Below the pieces are notes generated by a model, which saw only the letters and a program-made list of their open reading frames with translations, was not told the origin of the DNA and made no database searches. 64,000 nucleotides of DNA from RQOF01 sp964461135 (lineage in GTDB: Bacteria; Calditrichota; Calditrichia; RBG-13-44-9), in contig CAYWTB010000011.1 in NCBI GenBank assembly GCA_964461135.1, positions 27,598 through 91,597 on the forward strand, read 5' to 3'. Positions 59,735 to 64,000 of this stretch are shown piece after piece. Both the position numbers and the translations under genes were made by a program. How positions within the stretch are numbered: position 1 is the first letter of the stretch; each line of letters begins with the position of its first letter.

Positions 59735-60043
59735 ATGGCTCAATGGGTAAAAGTGGGGACGGTGGACACATTTCCCGGGGAGGTTATGGTGTACGATTAT
59801 GAAGGCTGGCCTATTGCTATTTTCAGGCTAGAGGATGGTTTTTTTGCGGTAGATGACACCTGTACTCATGAAGAAGCCTCACTGGCAGAGGGAGAGATTG
59901 AGGATGGGAAGGTGGAATGTCCGTTGCATGGGGCCCTTTTTGACATCCGTAGTGGTAAAAATTTATCTTTACCGGCTGTACTTCCCTTGAAATCTTATCC
60001 GGTTAAAATTGACAAGGGAGATGTATTATTACAGGTAGTATAA
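59735..60043 (+). CDS. Rieske-type [2Fe-2S] ferredoxin
   Basis: 102 residues. The two Rieske motifs are CTH (Cys43, His45) in 'DDTCTHEEASL' and CPLH (Cys62, His65) in 'VECPLHGALFDIRSG'. This is the soluble class like NirD or dioxygenase ferredoxins. The frame is open further upstream, but the ATG directly after the Rrf2 stop gives a protein with the normal N-terminus ('WVKVGTVDTFPGEV'). It lies between the regulator and sufS, so a role as electron donor in cluster assembly or repair is possible, as seen by synteny in other suf loci. Confidence 0.9.
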   Translation: MAQWVKVGTVDTFPGEVMVYDYEGWPIAIFRLEDGFFAVDDTCTHEEASLAEGEIEDGKVECPLHGALFDIRSGKNLSLPAVLPLKSYPVKIDKGDVLLQVV

Positions 60044-60055
60044 TTGAGAGAATCC

Positions 60056-61357
60056 ATGAAAAATAAAATATCCTATGATACTCTGGATAAGGACACTTCT
60101 GATAGCCGATTTCTTCTGAATATTGATAAGATCAGGCTTGATTTTCCCATATTGAAAGAGACTTTCCCAACTTCTGCTGGGCAGGAGATACCTCTGGTAT
60201 ATCTTGATAACGCTGCAACCACACAAAAACCACGGCAGGTGATAGAGACGATTCGCCATTATTATGAGCATGATAACGCTAATGTTCACCGGGCTATTCA
60301 TAAGCTCAGTGAGCGCGCGACTGTGGCTTATGAAAATAGCCGGAAGAAGGTAGCTGAATTCATCAATGCACCATCCGCCAGACAAGTTATTTTCACCCGG
60401 GGTACTACCGAAGCAATTAATCTGGTGGCTCATGGATGGGGACGTAAATTCATCCGGGCCGGGGATGAAATTATATTAAGTGAAATGGAACATCACAGCA
60501 ATCTCATTCCCTGGCAGATACTGGCCAGGGAGAAAAATGCCCGGCTTCGATTTATCCCATTTTCCAAATCAAATGGTACTTTGCAGATTGCTAATCTTGA
60601 GCAGTTACTGAGCGAACGCACCCGTTTGATAGCGGTAACCCATATGTCAAATGTTTTTGGTACCATAAATCCGGTCCGGGGTATCATTCAGAAAGCCCGG
60701 GAGCGGGGAATACCGGTGCTTTTGGACGCGGCGCAGGCAGTACCTCACCTGCCCACCGATGTGCAGGAGCTGGATTGTGATTTTCTGGCCTTCTCCGGAC
60801 ATAAGATGTGCGGCCCGACCGGCATAGGTGTTCTATATGTCAAAGAGAAATTCCTGGAAGAGATGGATCCCTACCAGGGTGGGGGAGAGATGATCAGCGC
60901 GGTCTGGCTGGACAAAGCCACCTGGAATGAGCCGCCCCATAAATTTGAAGCCGGTACGCCCAATATTGCCGGCGCAATTGGTCTGGGCGCTGCGATTGAT
61001 TATCTGACTTCTATCGGTATGGAGAAAATTACCAGGTATGAGCAAAAGCTCACAACCTATGCACTTTCGAAAATGCAGAAGATTGAGGACATGCGTATTT
61101 ACGGAATGGCCCCGTTCAGAGGTGGTGTCATTTCTTTCTATCTGGGCGACATTCATCCTCATGACATGGCCCAATTTCTTGACAGCGAAGGGATCGCAAT
61201 ACGGGCCGGCCACCATTGTGCGCAACCGGTGATGCGCAAACTGGGGGTACCCGCAACCGCACGGGCCAGCTTTTATTTTTATAATACGTACCAGGAAGTT
61301 GATAAATTGATGGAATCTTTTTTAAAAGCGCGGGAGTTTTTTGGATATGGAACTTAA
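60056..61357 (+). CDS. sufS: Cysteine desulfurase SufS
   Basis: 433 residues, a little longer than the usual 405-415 because of an N-terminal extension. I prefer the ATG with GAGAG 5 nt upstream over an in-frame TTG four codons earlier. Marks: 'IPLVYLDNAATTQKPRQVIE', 'ANVHRAIHKLSERATVAYEN', PLP-binding Lys in 'FLAFSGHKMCGPTGIGVLYV', and active-site Cys in 'AIRAGHHCAQPVMRKLGV'. It takes sulfur from cysteine for cluster building. Its 3' end overlaps sufU by 11 nt. Confidence 0.95.
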   Translation: MKNKISYDTLDKDTSDSRFLLNIDKIRLDFPILKETFPTSAGQEIPLVYLDNAATTQKPRQVIETIRHYYEHDNANVHRAIHKLSERATVAYENSRKKVAEFINAPSARQVIFTRGTTEAINLVAHGWGRKFIRAGDEIILSEMEHHSNLIPWQILAREKNARLRFIPFSKSNGTLQIANLEQLLSERTRLIAVTHMSNVFGTINPVRGIIQKARERGIPVLLDAAQAVPHLPTDVQELDCDFLAFSGHKMCGPTGIGVLYVKEKFLEEMDPYQGGGEMISAVWLDKATWNEPPHKFEAGTPNIAGAIGLGAAIDYLTSIGMEKITRYEQKLTTYALSKMQKIEDMRIYGMAPFRGGVISFYLGDIHPHDMAQFLDSEGIAIRAGHHCAQPVMRKLGVPATARASFYFYNTYQEVDKLMESFLKAREFFGYGT

Positions 61358-61787
61358 TGAACTATACCAGGACATTATTCTGGATCACTATAAACATCCA
61401 CATAATTTCGGGGAGGGAAACCCACTTTGCACCGATGTGGAACTGGAAAATCCGGTCTGTGGCGACCACATCAAACTGATGCTGTATGTGGATGAGAAAG
61501 ATATTGTCCAGGAAGTTAAGTTTACCGGCAGTGGCTGTGCCATCAGTGTAGCTTCCGCTTCCATGATGACGGAAGAAATAAAAGGAAAACATGTAGCCGA
61601 AGCCGGAAAAATTATCGAAGAGGTGCTGGAAACCATGAGGGGTGAAAAAGAGCCCGGGATTTTAGAAGACTATGGAGATCTGGTGGCGCTTAAGGGAGTT
61701 ATTAAATTTCCTGTTCGGGTAAAATGTGCGACTCTCGCCTGGCATGCAGTGAAAGATGCTCTGGAAAAAAGAAAGAAAGATAGCTGA
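61347..61787 (+). CDS. sufU: Fe-S assembly protein SufU (zinc sulfurtransferase type)
   Basis: 146 residues. The three Cys are Cys38 ('ENPVCGDHI'), Cys64 ('TGSGCAISVASASMM') and Cys127 ('VRVKCATLAWHA'), with 62 residues between the second and third. That insertion of about 20 residues relative to IscU and the lack of an LPPVK motif place it in SufU, which binds zinc and accepts sulfur from SufS. The ATG is preferred; an in-frame TTG two codons earlier is possible. It is the last gene of the rightward suf operon. SufE is also encoded in the locus. Confidence 0.92.
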   Translation: MELNELYQDIILDHYKHPHNFGEGNPLCTDVELENPVCGDHIKLMLYVDEKDIVQEVKFTGSGCAISVASASMMTEEIKGKHVAEAGKIIEEVLETMRGEKEPGILEDYGDLVALKGVIKFPVRVKCATLAWHAVKDALEKRKKDS

Positions 61788-62211
61788 TAATAGTGCAACC
61801 CCGCAGGTCCTGAACATACCTGAAGCTGGAACAACTGATTTTACCCGGACATTTGTCCTGCAGATTTCTTTCCTGTCACCGGCTATTAAAATGAAAACAG
61901 GCTAACAACGATTTATCACACTTTATATTTTTTATTTTCATCAAATGATTACAATCTTCATGTTGCTAAACAGTAAAACTTTTTATATAATATCATAAGT
62001 CTAGAAGAACCGAAAACCTGGAATTTATGCAGAGTATCTGCCTGGCAGTGATCATAAAATAATTGGTGTCCGTAATCCCACGTAATTCTGTGAAATATAT
62101 TTTTCCGGATGTTTTAAATAAATGAAACCATATTTATCCATATTAAGCCCGTGGTCCTCTATAAACTAAGAGATTTTGAACCGTGAACCAACTTTCAGAG
62201 ATGGAGGATTT
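61788..62211. other. Gap between sufU and the beta-barrel gene
   Basis: No gene and no clear terminator is seen. The stretch is AT-rich in its second half, which should hold the promoter of the beta-barrel gene. GGAGG lies just before that gene's ATG. Confidence 0.5.
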
Positions 62212-62844
62212 ATGAAAGTGATGCGAAAATCATTAATTGTCTGTGTGCTCTTGAGTTTAGTTATCAGCAGTCAGGCGCAATTTCATGCGGGAGTTAAAGG
62301 GGGGTTTAATATTTCTGATCTTTACTGGGATCCCAATCCCGGCATCGAATTTAATAATCGGGCCGGTTTTGCTGCCGGAGCTTTTTTTGAATACAAATTT
62401 TATAAAAATTTTTCGTTTTCACTGGAACCTCTTTACATCGAGAAAGGTGCTCAGGCAAAAAGCACGGTTTTGGTGATGGTTGATTATAAATTAAAACTGA
62501 ATTATCTGGAAGTCCCTCTGCATTTAAAATTTGCCGTTCCTACCAAACAGGCAACACCCTATATCTTTGCAGGACCGGTCTTCAGCTATAACCTGTATGC
62601 CAAATTGAAAATCTCCACGGATTATTATAGTGCAAGCGAAGACTATCAGGATTTTATTAAGAAAACAGATGTGGGAGCAAATGCCGGTGTGGGAATAAGT
62701 TTCCCCCTCCGCAATTTATCCTGGCTCATGGAAGGGCGTTATACATTTGGTCTTACTGACATAAACAATGATCCGCAACTAACCGATACCTCAATTAAAT
62801 CGGGAGATCTGCAGATACTCCTGGGATTGTCATTTCCACTATAG
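62212..62844 (+). CDS. Small outer-membrane beta-barrel protein (PorT-like family)
   Basis: 210 residues. I start at the ATG preceded by GGAGG, giving a signal peptide of about 22 residues (hydrophobic 'SLIVCVLLSLVISSQAQ'). The mature protein has eight or so amphipathic strands: 'FHAGVKGGFNISDLYW', 'AAGAFFEYKFYKNFSFSLEP', 'LNYLEVPLHLKFAVP', 'ATPYIFAGPVFSYNLYA' and a terminal 'LQILLGLSFPL'. This is the outer-membrane beta-barrel (PorT/OmpW-like) group common in Bacteroidota and related phyla. Function unknown. Confidence 0.85.
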   Translation: MKVMRKSLIVCVLLSLVISSQAQFHAGVKGGFNISDLYWDPNPGIEFNNRAGFAAGAFFEYKFYKNFSFSLEPLYIEKGAQAKSTVLVMVDYKLKLNYLEVPLHLKFAVPTKQATPYIFAGPVFSYNLYAKLKISTDYYSASEDYQDFIKKTDVGANAGVGISFPLRNLSWLMEGRYTFGLTDINNDPQLTDTSIKSGDLQILLGLSFPL

Positions 62845-63552
62845 CTTGTCGAATCAAATCATCAGTCTTTAATTAAGAAAAATACACAGGTAAATTTTTT
62901 CATCCTTAATCAACAACAATTGCCAATTGCAGGTTTTACACTTAACTTTATGCCCGTTATTTGGCTGCATTAATTTTGTTATGTTGTTTACTCCCCTCCA
63001 GAAAATTGACTGTTATTCCCCGGTCTGCATCCCCTACCGGTTGAAGGATAGATAATTGGACCTGCGAGCCGGTACCAGGTCCTTTAATCAGGCAGATTTA
63101 TAATTCTCTGACATATTTTCTTATTCCTGAATTTTGCCGTGATAATCAGGTTCGTGCTTAACCGCCGGTATTTTTTCAAAATTTTCCAGCGGAAGGAGGT
63201 GGAAGCAGGCCGGTGGTGCAAAAGCAAATCACTATTTAATTTATCTGCTACCTAATCGTTTTTATTCCCGGGAAGGTACGATCCGGTCTAAAATTAATTA
63301 AAAAGTAAAATTGGAAATCGGTAGTACAATTATTATACCTGCGTAATTCACAAATTTTTTAATTATCACTTTTTACGAAACATTTTTGATTTTTATACTG
63401 CTGATTCCTGGATTTGAATTTTATTTGACACCCGGATATGGCTCAAATACTTCAAAACGTTCTATTTCTACTGCTTTTTTTTAAAATTGGACGTTATTTA
63501 CCTGTAAATATATGATAATACTAAAATTAATATCCTGAAACCTGTTCCTCAT
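62845..63552. other. Gene-free stretch of 0.7 kb
   Basis: No reading frame looks like a gene. One hairpin GGACCTG/CAGGTCC (63058-63082) followed by TTTAAT may be a weak terminator, although it is more than 200 nt after the beta-barrel gene. The second half is AT-rich and ends at the transposase remnant, so part of it may be decayed insertion-sequence or flanking DNA. Confidence 0.4.
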
Positions 63553-63957
63553 CTAAGGATCGGCCAGCTGACAACACGATTGCCAGATCTTCCCGAACTC
63601 CTCTTGCAGAGGATAACTCGACGGTAAATAAACTTTGATCCGAGTCGAAAGCTCCCGCACCCGGGCACCGACCTTAACCAGTCGTAGCCGAATGGTATTG
63701 AACTTGGCTCTGGCCAGTTCGGTCGAGCGAAGATGCTTTTCCCGCAAATGATGCATCAAAACATAGGCCATGCTATGCAAAAACAAACGAAACTGATTCT
63801 CCAAAAAAGCGCTGCACGAGGTTCGATCCGATAACAGATGATTCTTGTGTTCTTTAATCATCAGCTCCATTGCACCCCGATCGCAGTATATATCCTGATA
63901 GATAAACCGGCGGGAGGAATGCTCCAGATTGGTCACAATGAACCACTGGTTGAACTA
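63553..63957 (-). pseudogene. IS1380-family transposase, C-terminal remnant
   Basis: The last 127 residues of a DDE transposase of the IS1380 family. Blocks are 'NQWFIVTNLEHSSRRFIYQD', 'IYCDRGAMELMIKEHKNH', 'DRTSCSAFLENQFRLFLHSM' and 'ELARAKFNTIRLRLVKVGA' (with the family's final catalytic Glu in 'AMELMIKEHK'), ending in 'LPSSYPLQEEFGKIW'. Just upstream in the same frame there is a TAG (63955-63957), and beyond it the translation no longer looks like transposase. The copy is therefore broken, or the rest lies off the window in another frame. No inverted-repeat end was identified. Confidence 0.75.
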
Positions 63958-64000
63958 AGCCGCTTGGCGGCAGATCCGATTTATATTTTCTGATATTTTT

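Noticed and set aside
1..64000. CRISPR arrays, tRNA or rRNA genes, prophage or toxin-antitoxin modules
   Set aside because: No regularly spaced repeats, no tRNA-like T-arm sequence in a cloverleaf context, and no phage or toxin gene families were noticed when reading both strands.

Overview
The window looks like chromosomal DNA of an anaerobic, moderately low-GC bacterium of the FCB superphylum, of the Calditrichota / KSB1 / Ignavibacteria kind. This rests on gene content, not on a search: a secreted protein ends in the 'FPNPFNPST' FlgD-like/type IX-style C-terminal domain, a large outer-membrane protein carries a SprA-like signature, the TonB receptor has a carboxypeptidase-regulatory-like plug extension, and there is a roadblock/MglA GTPase pair. 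No rRNA, tRNA, CRISPR array or prophage was seen.

Layout. (1) 1-1593 (+): end of a HAMP membrane protein, a roadblock protein and an MglA-type GTPase, closed by a terminator. (2) 1682-3923: pepT (-), a small membrane protein (+) and a hydrogenase maturation protease (-). (3) 4065-19529 (-): an 18-gene operon. Read in transcription order it encodes a sulfhydrogenase-type NAD(P)H module (HydB, HydG), a molybdopterin-oxidoreductase-like subunit without its catalytic Cys/Sec, a four-cluster ferredoxin, a zinc-ribbon/TPR protein, a group 4 [NiFe] hydrogenase core and a complete Mrp-type cation antiporter module. The promoter at about 20.03-20.06 kb is followed immediately by a perfect Rex-type palindrome. 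A leader of about 500 nt with its own intrinsic terminator separates it from hydB. (4) 20181-24316 (-): a 2-oxoacid:ferredoxin oxidoreductase (VorB/KorA type, beta and gamma fused) and a dihydroorotate-dehydrogenase-like flavoprotein. (5) 24507-25061 (-): rfbC.

(6) 25204-31968 (+): a B12 uptake operon. A cobalamin riboswitch with a downstream terminator precedes a BtuB-like receptor, a secreted BtuG-like beta-propeller, a DUF1289 protein and BtuF-BtuD-BtuC. (7) 32125-37498 (+): an 1183-residue SprA-like outer-membrane protein coupled to an Omp85/BamA-like protein, followed on the other strand by a frameshifted beta-helix gene. (8) 38310-51184: mixed housekeeping genes (M20 amidohydrolase, divergent debranching-enzyme homologue, MoxR, secreted unknown, purL, nfo, pruA, asnA, AhpD-like). 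(9) 51200-61787: a ferritin-like/VIT iron transporter and a full SUF iron-sulfur assembly locus. sufB-sufC-sufD-sufT-bacilliredoxin-Rrf2-rhodanese-sufE run leftward. A second Rrf2 regulator, a Rieske ferredoxin, sufS and sufU run rightward from the shared intergenic region. (10) 62212-64000: a small beta-barrel protein, a long gene-free stretch and a broken IS1380 transposase.

How it fits together. The energy block would oxidise reduced ferredoxin (from 2-oxoacids) and/or NAD(P)H, release H2 and pump Na+ or H+, under NADH control through Rex. The SUF locus would supply the many Fe-S clusters this needs. The best candidate for an undescribed system is the HydBG / dead-molybdopterin / Mrp-hydrogenase supercomplex. 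The SprA-like/Omp85 pair and the BtuG-like propeller with a type IX-like tail come next.
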